From positions 70,424,487-70,488,486 of the forward strand of contig NC_090942.1 of assembly GCF_040807025.1 (NCBI RefSeq): 64,000 nt of DNA, in the 5' to 3' direction. The position numbers were made by a program, and so were the translations under genes. The DNA is from Struthio camelus (Eukaryota; Chordata; Aves; Struthioniformes; Struthionidae). Position 1 is the stretch's first letter; each line of letters opens with the position of its first letter. Of the stretch, positions 31,761 through 45,700 are shown in pieces. Under the pieces are notes generated by a model that saw only the letters and a program-made list of their open reading frames with translations, searched no databases and was not told the DNA's origin.

Positions 31761-33615
31761 GGTTAACCTGTGAAGAGCAGCTGCTGGTCTTCGGAGGCAG
31801 GTGTGGGTCATGCGGGCAGACAGCTGGAGCGGAGGTAGCTGCGGCTGGAAAGGACTAGTGGTGTGAGGAGCTAAACTCTCTTGGTTAGCAAGATGTGTGA
31901 GTGGGTTCCCACTTTTTGCTTTCCGTGGTTTGCTTTTCTGCTGGTTTGTGTTCTGCAATCCAGGTGCCTTCACTCTGTTGTGTTTCTGTTTTGTTTTTGC
32001 CTGGGATAGCTAGGTACAAACTCGCAGCCTATGAAATGTGGGCAAATTAATACTTTGCATGCAAGGGACATGCAGGCTGTGCGCCTTGATCAGCTTCTGT
32101 AGTAAGGGCTCCTTTGTCACCGCTCGGGTGTTTTACCCGAGGTCAGTGGAAATAAACACTGTGGCCAGGCAGCTTGGAACAATTAGCAGAAAATGTAAAG
32201 ACAGCCGATTAGCCTGAGCTGACCTACCTGATCAGGCAGTGTCAGACAGAGCAAGTTGGAGGCTCTGAGGAGAGAGGCATCTTTCAGTGGGAGGCATCTT
32301 TCAGTGGGAGCTTTTGCAAATTCTGCACGGCAGCCTCCTTGACTGAGGCAAACCAATGCCATTCTGCTGAAGCCAGAGAGACACCAGCTGATCCTGGCTG
32401 CATACTTGGGTTATGTAGCCTTTTCGCGTTTATGCTGGAGCATTTTGTAATTTGCTTTGCACCCTGGTTAAGATTTCTTTGTTAATCTCCCTTATACAAA
32501 GCAGTCATCCTGAAACTATTTCTTTCCCCAATATTTCTGATGTTGCTAAGCAAGCGAATCTGCTTGTCTCAACACTACTTACTGTGTAGTTGCTACAATA
32601 CTTTTCCGCCAAAGAACTGGTAACTACAAAGATCCCTGTGAAAATACTGGATATCCACAGCATGGGAGTGGCTCTCCACCAAGGTGAAGATCTGTCTGAT
32701 ATGGACATAGGCTAAATAGGGTCACATGTGTGCTCTGATTTAGGCAACACAGGCACACAGTGGAATCCCCTGAAATCAAAAGGAGCTTCCTATAAATGCA
32801 GAGGCCTATGTTAACATATCCATGTGCAGGATCAGAGTCTTACTTAAGCTGGGTCTGGGAAGCCAGGGTGTTTTTTTTTTCTCAGCTGAAAAGCATTTTA
32901 GTTTCCATGTGACCAGAGGACAGAAAAGGATTCTGCCTGAAAAAACTGTCAGCAACTGAGCAACTTCTTTTTGGTTTTGTGATCGCTGTGTGACCAAGCT
33001 TAAACATTCTGGGAGCATTTGTACAGATCCATTAACTTGTTTGCAGCGCTGGTGAGTCCTGAAATAGCAGACGTCAGACCTATGACTGGTTCTTCGACCT
33101 AGCAGTGCTATTTTGGCAGCAGGCCCAGGGTTAAACATAACAAGAGTCATTTTCAGTCCTTGCTCTCCTGAAGGTCAGTGGCCCAAATGGCTGGATGTTT
33201 GTCTTAGCTGTTTCCGGACAAGGTCTGCGTTTTGTAATGATAAGGCAAAATTCAGAGATCCTCATGTTGGCAATCTCCCACTAACTCTAATTAGAAACCT
33301 TGTTTTCCCTGAACAAGGATGTTGGGATTTGGTCACTGGCAATTTCTGTGTTTTGACTATGTCATTTTGAGCAGGGTATTTTGTTGTTGTTGCTGTTACA
33401 AAGGCTCACTGCTGCCTTTTACCTCCAGTCAATGACTTTCATAGTGTAGCGCAGCTCGTTCTTAGCGTTAAGTCTAGTTTATCAGAATCATCCACTCTCA
33501 AGTGAGAGGCTTGTCTGCTGAAGCCCCGTGGAAGAAGCACTCTCTGTCTCTGCGTTAGCAAGGAGCCTGGCTCACTCTGACTTGCCAGTGCCTTCTGAGA
33601 TGGCTCTCCTTCCTT
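31760..33615 (-). other. ADA2 3' flank, including its 3'UTR
   Basis: Immediately behind the ADA2 stop. No AATAAA was found close by on the minus strand; GATAAA at 33483-33478 is a possible weak hexamer. The 3'UTR end is therefore open. No reading frame is recognised. Confidence 0.35.
32274..32310. repeat. 17-bp tandem duplication
   Basis: The unit GAGGCATCTTTCAGTGG is repeated perfectly at 32274-32290 and 32291-32307, followed by the start of a third copy. The perfect match means it is recent. It lies in the 3' flank of ADA2. Confidence 0.85.
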
Positions 33616-33724
33616 CTAAAGCTCCCTCAAAAAGCTGTCAGAGAGGTCAGCTATGAACTGGTCCCATTTTTTCTGCCAGACCTCTTTGGCCTTGGCTTTC
33701 TCTTCAGGTAGCATGGCACTGTAT
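33616..33724 (-). CDS. ADA2: ADA2 last coding exon
   Basis: Completes Lys480, then [20 protein letters not shown] and [15 protein letters not shown], stop TAG at 33618-33616. Human: [20 protein letters not shown]. The C-terminus is a few residues longer than in human. Acceptor CCTCACAG. Confidence 0.94.
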
Positions 33725-36700
33725 CTGTGAGGAGAAGAAAAGTCAGTATGAGACAAGAGAGAAGAAGGCAGGGGGCAGCTATTTCAAGATCAGTGACCAA
33801 AATGAAGAGGCAGGAAGCAGCTACAGATTAACCCTTACAGAACAAACCCACACTGCACAGAGTAACACAGTGTAAGGAGTGAGCTCCTGCTGCTGCTCCT
33901 GCTGGCTGGGCTCATGCTGGGACCAGAGTCGTGCACTGCAAGGACAAACCACCTCAGCCTGAGTTAGCTGGGGCGGGGGGGTCTCTGACCAGCAGCCAGT
34001 GGCTGGTGCAAAAAGGGACAGGCCTACTGTTGCTTTGAGATTGTTCCTGGACTTGGTCCAAATCAGTAGGAAATAAGAGTATTTGTCATCTCCCCAGCCA
34101 TGCGGGGGCTTGGGGTTGACATGAGGATTGGCACGGGATTTGGCAAACAGACAAAACTCTAGGAATGTGCCAAAAGAGACTGGGCACCATGTCCAAACTA
34201 TTTTGGGACATTCACTGGTGTCCAGATAAACAGAAAAAGTGGTTAAACACACCTAAATTACATTTTGGCAAACCGTTTTCCTTTGTTTATTCACTGGGCC
34301 ATGGCAAACACCAGAGCAAGTCAAATTCAAGCAGACGTAGACGAGTGATATAAAAACATAACATTTCCCCCCTTCCTAGGACGAGGTGTTAGAGGTAACT
34401 TCACACAGGATGGAAAAGGGGAATAGCCTGAGGCACTGGGTTAGAGAAAGGCTCTCTAGGGCATGGACAGAGGAGATTCTGGGGATCCCATCTCCTGCTC
34501 TTGGTGGAGATGCACAGAGCAGGCTTTGAATTAACAGAAACCCAGTCTATGTGGCAGATGAGGCTCTGGGGCCAAAACCCAAATAAGGTGGGTTTCCAGA
34601 GAGCAAGCTGATATTCCCCTTAGTATTACTATGGCTAGGGAGGTAAAGAACTTACTTTATAGAGTTGAGTGCAAGCTGTTTTAAGGTCCTCAAGTCGGCA
34701 TTCATCCCTCCGATGGCCATGAACACCTCGTAGAAGTCATAGGAGACGCCCTTTGCCCCAAAGATAGGGGGATCATCGGGGCTGATCACAATGGGGTGTC
34801 CTTCAGCCATGAGGCTGGCTGCGGGGTGGTTCCGCAAGTCAGCTACTAACAGCAGCACCTCAGTGAGGAAGGATGAGAGATAACACCAAGTCTGGTTATT
34901 GCTGTACCCATGGTTGCACTATGGCACCCATCACACCACATCCTTATACCTATAGCTGCCGGTGTCAGCTGCTAATCATCAGGGAAGAAGAGCCTCCAGA
35001 GGGCTATTCAGAGCATATTAGGCATCTGCTCTGAATTGGTGCAGGAGGAGCTTACCTTTCTCTACTGACTATACAGGGAGATTGGTCTCTTAAGTTAATC
35101 GCCTAAATCAAAGCCAGCGATGTGAATAACTTCTGCTTATTTATAATAATTTAAGTGCAAGTGATTCAGTAACTGTCTTTTGGTTGCTTACAAATTTGCC
35201 ATGACACTAAACACGGGGAATCAGGAAATGGTATCAGGGTTGTCTCCCTCAAAGCCCACATGGGTACATCTCCACCCCAGAGCAGCTCTTCTGCTGCGCC
35301 CAGGGGACAACATGCACCGTGCAGCTGTGTTACAAAAGAGTTATGAATTCTGTGAAACCGAAAGGATCCCCAGTTGCCATCTCAGCTTCTCGACCTCTGG
35401 CTCTCCTGCCTTTAAAGTATTTTCCATTTTGCCTCTAGGCACCTCCCTGGTTCTAGGCCTCATTGTCTTCACTGGGGAAGACTGTCTGTCTACCTAGGCC
35501 CCTGTGGATAGGGATTTAAGAGATTTTGAGCTGACTGGTGGCACAAACCTTACACATAAACAGAGTGTGCCTGCGCAGCAGGCTGCAATGTAATGTGCAA
35601 AGAAAATTTAGCCAACCTGGGTGCAACAAAAAATGTTGCTGTCATAGCCTGGAGCCCTCCAACTCCCTGCTGCTCCTAGCTGCTATCACGGAATCACAGA
35701 ACGGTTGAGGTTGGAAGGGACCTCTGGAGATCATCTAGTCCAGCCTCCCATGGCTATGGTAAATCCAGTTCCAGTGTCCCAACCCCTGACTTAAGACCTA
35801 AACTTTTACCCACATACCTGGTTGGAGATAGGACAGACTTCTATGGGAATATCCCTCTTCAGAGATAAATTTTTGACTACTGGATGTTTAATGAGGGCGA
35901 GTCCATGGCCAATGCGGCTGGTATTCAGTAGCAGAGCGTCCAGCACATTGTTGTCTACAGATGTGCCCTGCCAGTCTGAGGAGAGACAGATAAGAGTCAT
36001 TACTGTGCTATAAGGAAATACATCTTCTCAAGCTGCTAGATGGTTTTGTTAATAAAAGCATCAATTGCAATGTGAGAGGCTTTCTCATGCTCCAAGTTCC
36101 AACTTTGCTTTTGCAGTCAAAGAGGGATACAAATTTGCCTGGGACATTGCCCAGCATGGAGATACCCATTTGTCTTGCCTAACTTTTGATGTGCACTGTA
36201 TCTCCCTTAGAGCTAAGCTAATCACCCTGGGCTCTCTTTATAGTCAAGGGAGAGATGTAATCATTTTTAGTGTATGACCTATTTTAGACCTCTGCTTTAG
36301 CATGAGTTGAAATGCACTTTAGAAGTGCCTGTTACTGTTCACGACTATAAAGGGAGCCCGGGGTGACTAGTTCAGATGTAGACATCTTCTCTGTAGATGG
36401 CAACATTTAATAAGCACAGTGTAATAGTTAGACACAACTGTCTTGCACAGTAGGTTAAATCCCATCCATACAGGCTGAATAATATATTGCAAATAAGCAG
36501 GCTATCCCAGAATGAAGGGCAACAGCCAGCTATTTTGGTAAGTGTATTCAGCTAAGACTTGCAGCTGGCTCAGACATTCCTTCATATTAAAATGTAAAAT
36601 AAAGGCTGATGAATTCTGTTGCTGTGGATGGGAGGTGGCTGCTGCTCTAAGGAGGTAATGGCTGAGTCACACCAGCAATGATTCCTCCTGCTGCATGACT

Positions 36701-39700
36701 CCAGGTTACATACATGTCGAAGAAGCTGAGCAACATGAAGCCTATAGTTAAAAGCAGGGAGCAGGCATGAGAGGTGGCATGTAGGAATGCGTCAGCAACA
36801 CGCTGATGCTGGAGAAGCACAGGGAAATCGGATTATACAAACACACATGCATTTGCATGCATGCACACACACACCCATCTTGACACAGCCAGGCTTGCTG
36901 CTTCTGTGCTTTGCAAGTCTTTACTGCTTACAGAAGCAGGAAGTGATGTGGGGCTTGTGTCCTCATGCTTACCAGTCTCCCCAGCATGGAAAAAGTATGG
37001 CAAGTTGACCCCCAGGGAATATGGGATGGTCAGGGCATCCTTCAGCTCCCATAAAGAATGACCTTCGTCCTCATTGCCTACCTAGGGAGGAGACAGAGAA
37101 AAGATATTTTTGAATGTGCTCTGGAAGATGGTGGAACTCACAGCTGGAAATCACTACATGGTGCCAACTGTACTGAAATTACAATGTTGTGTTTTAAGGG
37201 GAAGGTGCTTGATTCTTTCAGGTCTTTTTGTTAACTACCCTCAGCAAAATCCTTAGCTAGAGGATTTTTGACTCATTTATACTGATTTCAGTAGAGCAGC
37301 AGAGGATCTGGCTCTGGTATGAAACATATGCCATGCATACAAGTAGTTATAGTGCACCTCTAGAGGCTAACTCAAAGTCATGGAAGAAATACAGTTACCA
37401 GGTCGAAGCCTGCCAGGAAGTCCGGGAAGCGGGCTCTGAGTGCCATGGCCGTGATGATGGCATCTTTAATCTGGGAAACGGTCAACATCCTAAACAGCAA
37501 GAGAGAGAGAGCAGTGCAGAGGCTCACTTCCATGGGCCTGCCTTGTTTGGGTTTGTTTGAATTGTGAACAGGTGCCCTCAGGGGTATTTCCAAAATGTGA
37601 AGTCCTCCTGAATCTAGCAACCAGCTTCAGGTCTCCAGAGTAACAGCAGTAGAAAAATAGTATTATGAAAGGAAACCCCTGCATGGCTAGACCATGCAAG
37701 TCACTTAAGGTAAGGCACACTTGTCTAAGACTCAACAGCTTTCCCATATACCAAGCAGGGAACAGAACGGCATGAAAAGAAAATGTTTAAATATTGTTTT
37801 CCCTCTCTACTATTTTGCTAGAAGGTGGGAGAACAGCTGCATTTAAATAGAGTTTTAAAGTTAGGTTTCTTCCAGCCCTATTGGACTTCAACATCACAAT
37901 GCATTTTGCAGACAGACACAAGCTCACTTTGTCCATATCCAGGCTGGCCAGAGGCAAGCCAGCTCTGAACTGGAAACTGTGTCGTGCGGAGCTGGAGCGA
38001 GTAAGTGCTGCTGAGAGGTATGTTATATTTGCTCAGGATCACCTCACATGACTTCATGGCATCTGGCTGACTCGGAGAACAGCCTTGTATCTGACTGCAA
38101 ACAGCAGCATGAACATACCATACAAAGGCTGCTGGGAGAACAGGATTTGCAGGGTCCTGCAAGGACCTTTGCAATACAGAGTGCCCATACTCGGGCACTT
38201 CGGCCGCTGCTTCAGCTTCCAAAGAGGGAGAGTATGTCCAGGCACAGGAAGAGAAGACACGCAGCTTGGACACGTACGCACGCAGGAAGCCTTCCCCTTG
38301 CTCATTCTTGCACCCAGGCGCTCACAGATGCTTGCCTCTCTAGGCACACACCATCAGCTAAACCTGGTTGTTCTGCACGTACACAGGCTTGTAGGGATGA
38401 TTTCTCATCCTCAGCCTTCTACAAGTGCCAGGAAATGCTTCAAGAGTCAGTACCCGAGGTCTAACAACCCATGTAGGCATTGCTAACAAACTGTAGCGCT
38501 TCCAGGCTGTCACTCAGAAAGCATTGCTTCTCCTCACGCTGCCGGGGCCACTCTCTTCCCCCACCATCACACCCACTCTCACATAGCTGGTTATGCCCCA
38601 TCACTCTTAGCCGTGCTCAGCCTCTACCTGTGTGCTGTAAATATAATCTTTGCTCCAACAAAGTCAGGGTGATCTTTCACAAATTGCTTGGTCACTTCCT
38701 GATATGTTGCCATGGACCAGGACTTATTGTGCCGGGTGCCATCCAGTTCGTATACCTGTAGGACAAAGAAGTACATGGCAAACAGGAGTTAGAAGAGGTG
38801 TTTTGTTAGAGGGTGGGAGAAATGAACCGAAGAAAACTTTCAGAGAAGCAGTCTGCTGCAGTCCTGGCAACAGGACAGAAAAAAAAAAGCAGTTAAAACT
38901 TCAGAATATTTTCATTTTGAAGCCTTTATTGGCTGGCAAGAACCAAGGAGTGTTTTTTTCTCCCTGGTATGAGATACAAAAAAACTAGTTTCTCCATGTT
39001 CAGACATGGCAAGCAGTGTCCTTGGGTATCCTGAGAAGACCACAACTCATGTATGTATCAAATGCTGGAGCATTTGTCCAGCCGTCTGGCTGCTCACAGG
39101 TACTCTGTGCCTTGTGGTGGCAGTCTGTCAGCAAAGGCAGGCCCAAAGCATGCAAGGGCTGGGCTCCATAAGCTACCAGCTGGGCTGGACTTCAGCTCCC
39201 CTCTGCCTGAGGTTTGCTCTGCAACCTTGAGTAGGTCATTGAATCCTTGCATAGTTTCCCAGTTCTCTGGCTGCAAACGGGGAAAAATAATCCTTTTTGC
39301 ATGCTCTGTTTCATCAACTTACCTTGCGAGTTCCTCGCTACTAGGACTATGTGCAGGGCTTTTGCCCTCATTTCAGCAGGGGTGTAGACCCTACATGCCC
39401 CAGTTACTACTAATCTGCAAAGGCAGTGTCAGGAGCTTGTAACAAATGGAGGCCGAAATCGCTCAGTCCATTCTCTTCTTTTCCTTCTTTCCTTCCTTTC
39501 CTCTTTCACCCTTCTCCTCCACACCTAAACGGGTTTGCTCCACCTTCTTATTTTCCCACTGGTGCTGCTCCCTTGCATTCATTGCAGTTGCTGAGCCCCT
39601 GCACCCCACATGGTGTTCCCCTTGTAGGCACCAGGAGCCGCGGGGCAGCTGCAGATTATCAAAGGGAATTTTCCACTACTGCAGCTTTCAGGAATCTGAG

Positions 39701-42700
39701 ACTTTACACAGCTGAATTTGCAAACACAGCTGGGTTTGGTGGGGCTTTTCTACAGTGTTTGCCATTTCGCACTAAATCCTGACTTCCATTTACTTGTCTT
39801 CAGTGACCGCTTCCGGCATGCTTTGCTGCAAGGCCAGCTTTTGCAGAGTGTCGGTGCCATTGCCCAAGCCTTGCGGAGGATCTCTAGGTGCGCAGGTATC
39901 TGACTGTTCCCATCACACCCTGCTCACCTTGTCTTTCACACTGAAGTGCTTTTCTTCCCTCTCATCTCCAGTTTGGCCTCGCTGGCTCTTCCCTGCCTGC
40001 ACCGCTCACAGAGGCCAGGAGCTCCCAGATCCTCGCAGCCCTTGCAGGGCTGCCCTGGCTGCAGGCCGCCTGCCTGTGCATACCTCGGGGCACGCCGAGC
40101 TCTAGGTGCAAACAAGCTCGGGGCTCTGGAGCCTCCCATGCCTGGAGCCAGCAACAGGGCCTGGATGGGAAGCAAATCTGCTGTGCCAAGCCTCCCTTCG
40201 GAAGACATTACATCCATGTCTAATGGCTGCCGGTAAATGCAGGGTATTTTCCAGTCAGGCCCACACACTCATTTCATTGCAGATATTCTTGGCCCAGAAA
40301 CCTCTGTGACCTGGGGGCATGCCAGCACTCACGCTGTCTCACAGCACAGGAATTTTGATATCGCTATTGTTTGCTCTTTCCAGGTACCCCAAAGACAGAT
40401 GGCGACCGAGCTGGTTCAGGAGAACTGGCTCGTGACCAACCCCCAACAAAGTAAGATGCATATAAGCTCTGTGGTTTTCTTCCCCTCTTTTTGCCTTTTT
40501 TTTTTTTTCTTTAATACACTATTCTCATTTCAGGCATGATAAAGCGTGCCAGCCCGCAGCCCTGAACACCACAGCCCTGTTCCTCCGTGGGGCCAGCCTG
40601 AGCCACAACAGGGCAACGTTAGGCGGCCCGCTCCCCAGCTGTTGAGGTAGAGGCACTGACAAAGCTAGCTCAACCTCCGATTTTGTAACAGCGCCTGTCT
40701 GCCTGCCGATGGGGTGGCTCTGGAGGACTCCCCGGCAGCGCCGATGGTTGCTGGGTTGCAGTCATCTGCAGCTGGCCTGAGCCTGCCAGCCATTTCACGC
40801 AAGGGTAATGATTTAAGTAAGTTGCTGGCAGACACATTCTGGAGTCAGACTATCGGTGAGACATTAGCCTGGCTGCTCTGTCCTCTGGATGCTGTGTTCC
40901 CCTCAGCGAGCTGCTACCTGCCTTCCAACAAGAGGCCCTGAGCTGCCGTGCCCCTTGGGTGCTGCCCAATGGACATCGCGTAGCAATTTCATGCCCGTTT
41001 TAATGGACTGTTTAGAACATGGAAACGAGTGGTGTAATTAGGAGTGACAGCCCCAGTTTGTTTATTTTGATAAGGAATTTGCCTCTCTTGCAAAGCTCCC
41101 ACCCGCACAATCTCCTGCTTTGAGTTTGTTGTGGAGGATTGTAGGGAAAATGCATGCCTGCAATGTGGAAACAGTCACAGAGGAAATGGCAGTTGTCGTA
41201 GCTATAAAATGGGAGTAGAGTCTGCTGGCAGTTGGGATGGTGTCGGGGCAGTGTGGGATTGTACGACAGTCTCACTGGCTCTAGGTGATATGCAGGGAGA
41301 AATGTCCAAATTACGAACAACAGATTTTAGTGTTGATGTGTTTCAGTGTTAACAGTTCATACCTCACAGAGCTAACATTTTAGGCTGTCTGCACGCTCTG
41401 GAAGACTGTGCTTTGCCAGTTAGCATTCTAACCTATTCAGAGACGTCATTCTGAAATAAGCTGTAGGTTTAAAATAATGTAAATATTACAAGATGGAAAT
41501 TATTCCAGAATAGCTACAGCAAAACAGGTGATTCTGGTGCAGACAAATCCTAGATATCTTTCTAACCAGAAAGATTAGATACAGTTCCAGGTCAGAGTCT
41601 ACAACACAGTTTTGCAGTGTTGCCACAGTAGATATCTTCCTTAACTGTTAAGAACAAAGTACCTCTCATTTTCAAGCCCCTGAGTATGCAGATCTCCAAC
41701 AAAGGCCTTTGAATAGGATAAAGCTTTTCCAGCATCCTTACAAGGCCAGGTATGCAAACACTCAAAAACTAAATTCAAGATAGGGCTTGAGAAAAGTTAC
41801 GGAGAAACAAGGATTTAAAAGAGTGCTAGAGAAGCCAAAAAATATGTACCGCAGGCAGGAGAGCTCTTATCTCGACGTACTGTATGTTATCCTCATAGAG
41901 TTCCAGCAGCCCCTGGTAGAAATAGGCCTTGAACACAGGTGCATAGCAGATAAGGCCAGAGGCAATGAGAAAGACTTCTTCAAATCTTCTCCAAATGTAA
42001 GTCTGAGAAGGGTAGGCCAGCTCAGGGGCATCCGTCACCAGGGTCAAGTTTCTCAGCAAGCTAAAGAAAAGGGTGAAGGGAAGAGGAAAAATAAGAAGAA
42101 CAAACAAGTCAGCTGGGTGTCAGTATGCAAAAAGCCACCAGCTAGCAATTCAGGTGTCCTCTACAGGAGGGAATAGGATTCCAAGATAGGTGTGAGTTTT
42201 ATTATCAGAGACCAAGCTTTGCAGACATGATAGTCTCCCATTCACATCCTCTGGGGTGAAGTAAGGCAGCGGTGCCCAACTGTGCTGAAGAAGGCATGCA
42301 CGTTGGGGAGGACCAAGAAGAGGTGAAAAGCAAATCCTGCCACAACAGGGGCCCAATACCTAACTTGGAGCCTGTTGGCACTATTATACAAACAGGTGTA
42401 TTATACAACTGGTGCAACTGTGAAGCATTCAGATAGGTTTTCTACCACTTATATTTGCTCTGTATTTACTTTAATATTATATATGCTAATATACTTAACG
42501 GTTGGTACAGATAATAGCTGTGCCCTCTGACAGGTAAAAAGTCATACCTTATAAATTAAGCTTCACACAGCTTATGACTAGATATGCAAAGTACCCGCCC
42601 CTTCCTTTTTGAGGGTAAAATCTTGAAGAGTAATGTAAGAGTTACAGAAGCAAGTATGATGACTTTATATCATAAGAATTGCACTCTGCTATGCCAGAGG

Positions 42701-45700
42701 ATTCTTAACCCAACAGTAAGCTAATACCTTACTCCTGCAGACAATGTATTTTCCCAAACATCTTACATGCATGCAAAAAGTTGTCACATCAGCACCTCTG
42801 GTTACCACCTAAAGGCAGGTAGAGTCTCCAGGAGACACCAGGGTGCTGGGTCACCAGCAGCCTGCTTACTAAACCTGTAACTTTCCCTGGTACCTTTGTG
42901 TCATCAAAATGTGTCATCTAAAATAAGCAGAGGAGAAATGACTGTGAATCGGAAATCCTTTTTCACCCTAGTGAAACAAAGCTGAAACCTTGCCTATTAA
43001 ATGAAAGCTCATGCTTTGCTGATAAGTTTTTCAGATTTGTCTGCTGGGAAACAACTGGTAAGAATTGTGGGTCCTGCCTTTCTCCTACTGGGATGGCAAT
43101 GTATTTATTTCCTTCAGACTTTGCTGGAGGATAAGCCTCTTTAAGAAATCCAGAGAGGAAGCAGGTTGTTTTATCAAGCAGAGTTTGAGGGAACCAGTAA
43201 TTGCAAGATTGTCGAGTTGTGGGTGCAGCTGTAGTTGAGCATTTGCATTTAGGACAGAGTGAAAGTCTGTCTGTGGGAAAGCTTATAGCTTTCATTCTGC
43301 CTGAAACTTTTCCTCTGGCAATAGGTCTCCTCACTTTTTCAGTTGGCTACCTGAAGAAGCGTTTATAAGAAATTTCTCAGGCTGGAGGGCAAAGTCTAAA
43401 TGACAACACAGTGAGCGATTGCCTTCATTCCTGGGTGGACAAACTAAAGCCATCAGAGTTAGTTACGCAGAAAGGTGCTTGAGGCTCATGGTCTTACCGA
43501 TCCCACTAGGCCTGATATTTATCTAGTCTCAGAGGCTATGCAGGTTCGGACAGAAATACCTTCGGCCATGCTTCATCTTTCATCCAAGTTTTTGGTTTCC
43601 CTTTGATAACTGCGACTGATCTTTAATAATGTTTCATGTTTGATGTCTTGCCCCCCCCAACCTACCACAGTGCTCTGTTCTGTTCTATGGGAGATGTGGG
43701 TTTGATTCGTGCTCCTATTATCTCATTCCAAGAGGCTTCTGTGGATGGAACTAAAGATCTCCCTCCTACAGATCTGAAGTGTGATATGGTCCAAACTTAT
43801 AAACTAAGACGTCCTGGGCAGGGACACCCCTTTGGAGTCCCTCCATAGGGGCATAAAATGGAGCTGTTCCTCCAGCATCTGTGTACTGGCTGCTCTTTGG
43901 CTCTCCAAGGAACCACTTCCAGGGGCTGTAGTTTCATTTCTTCTTTGCTCTGTTAATTTGTTTGCTGGGGACAATTTTAGAAACAAAGCTGTATATAAGC
44001 AGAGACATTTGTACCACGTTAAGGATGAGATTTTAAATGCGCAACAGGCAGGAAATTCAGAGTTAAGGTTTCCACAGCAACTTTAGCTCTGCCCTCTTGC
44101 GCATTACAATAGGGCCTTTTGGTCCATTATCACACAACACTGGGCAACCCCAGATACTATTCAGTAAACAATGCAACAAAATGGAAAGGAACTGAACCAT
44201 AACCAGGGAGGCACATGTGTAGTATTTTGTACTGCGGCCTGCAGTGGCGTTTGGCATTTCAGACATGTTCGGAGGAGCACTGAGGAGTGACATTGTAGCA
44301 TCACCCCTAGAAACCAGGAATGCAAGAGCCAGAGGCATCTTTAAAGAGCTTATCTGACTGACAGAGCGCAGTCGGAGATTGGCCTCAAGCGGAGCGGGTG
44401 TGCGCCAGCTCGGTAGGGAGGGGAGAGAAGATTTTGTGTGGGAAGAGCTCGGGCTACACAGCCAAGCCTCTAGGAAAACGCGGGCGCAGCGGTCCCGTTC
44501 AAACCAACTTTTCTGCTCCCTTCCTCGCCTAGCCTTGCTCCCACGCTCCTGCCTGGGCCCGGCCACAGGGACTCCTCACAGTCCCCGCACAGCAGCGGAG
44601 ATCGCCAGCCTGGAGCAGCAGGGCATTGCTCCCTTTAGCACTGGAAACACTGCGGGAAAAACCTCCATGTGGATCAAAAGATCTTGCAAGCCTATTCTCA
44701 CCACCATGTAGAGCTTCGTTTTAGATAAGGACCAACAGTTACTTGGGATCCAACTATTTTTTCCCAGTGTCCATGAGAATAGACTCCTTCAACAAAGAGC
44801 ACTCAGTACTCCACTCCTTATTTTTAAATCTAGCTGGGCAAACTTGGGGTTGTTTACTTAGCCTGTGCTCTTGGGTTAGATACAGCAATAAATCCCCACA
44901 CCACTGTGCTCCTAAAAGCACATAAATCATATAATGTTTTTTATGATCCCCTTGCCTTTGAGACTGATTATTGATCCTTAGAACTGTGAAGATTTATTAG
45001 GTAACAGTGAGCCATGCTTGATAACAGGATAATCACTTACGGGTCCAGGCTGATAATTTTGTACCGGGAGCAGTTGATGCAGATGAAGCAAAGCTTCATA
45101 AATACATTTTTGATTATTTTCTGGAATGGAACATACTCGGTGATCAGGTGCAGACTACAAATAGCTTTCTATGTCATATCATATATGCAGTGAACAATGT
45201 TACTGCAATGCATATGCCCAAGGGGGCACAACTAGAATGACCAGCTAAGAATTATTTATTTTCAACTGTGTTTTTGCTTTCTTTTTTCCTGTTTTTTTTT
45301 TCTAACTGTTTTGTTTCCTTGTGCTGTATAATACCAGAGTGAAAGGTTGCTTTTTCTTGTTTTTTAAATGTATTTTTTTCCTGCTTCTTTTCTATTCTGT
45401 ATGGGTAATTATACCACTCTCCTCACTATAGTATCTGAATGTCTTCCAGTGGTGCATTAAATAGGGTGACTAACATCTGTCACATGTGGTTCATTCGTTC
45501 TCTCTCTTCCTCTCTTCTTCTCGCCAAAGGGAGACTTGTAGAGGGAGTAGAGTGTTTTGTTTCTGTAGTGGATTTTTTTTTTTTTTGGTAATGTACGTGC
45601 TGCCCTATTTTTCTGTTAGCTAGGGCAAGTCAGAGGACATGAAGGGAAGGGAAAGGTGCTGGAGGTTTGGGCAGCCGTTAGCGCCCTGGGGAATTCTCTC

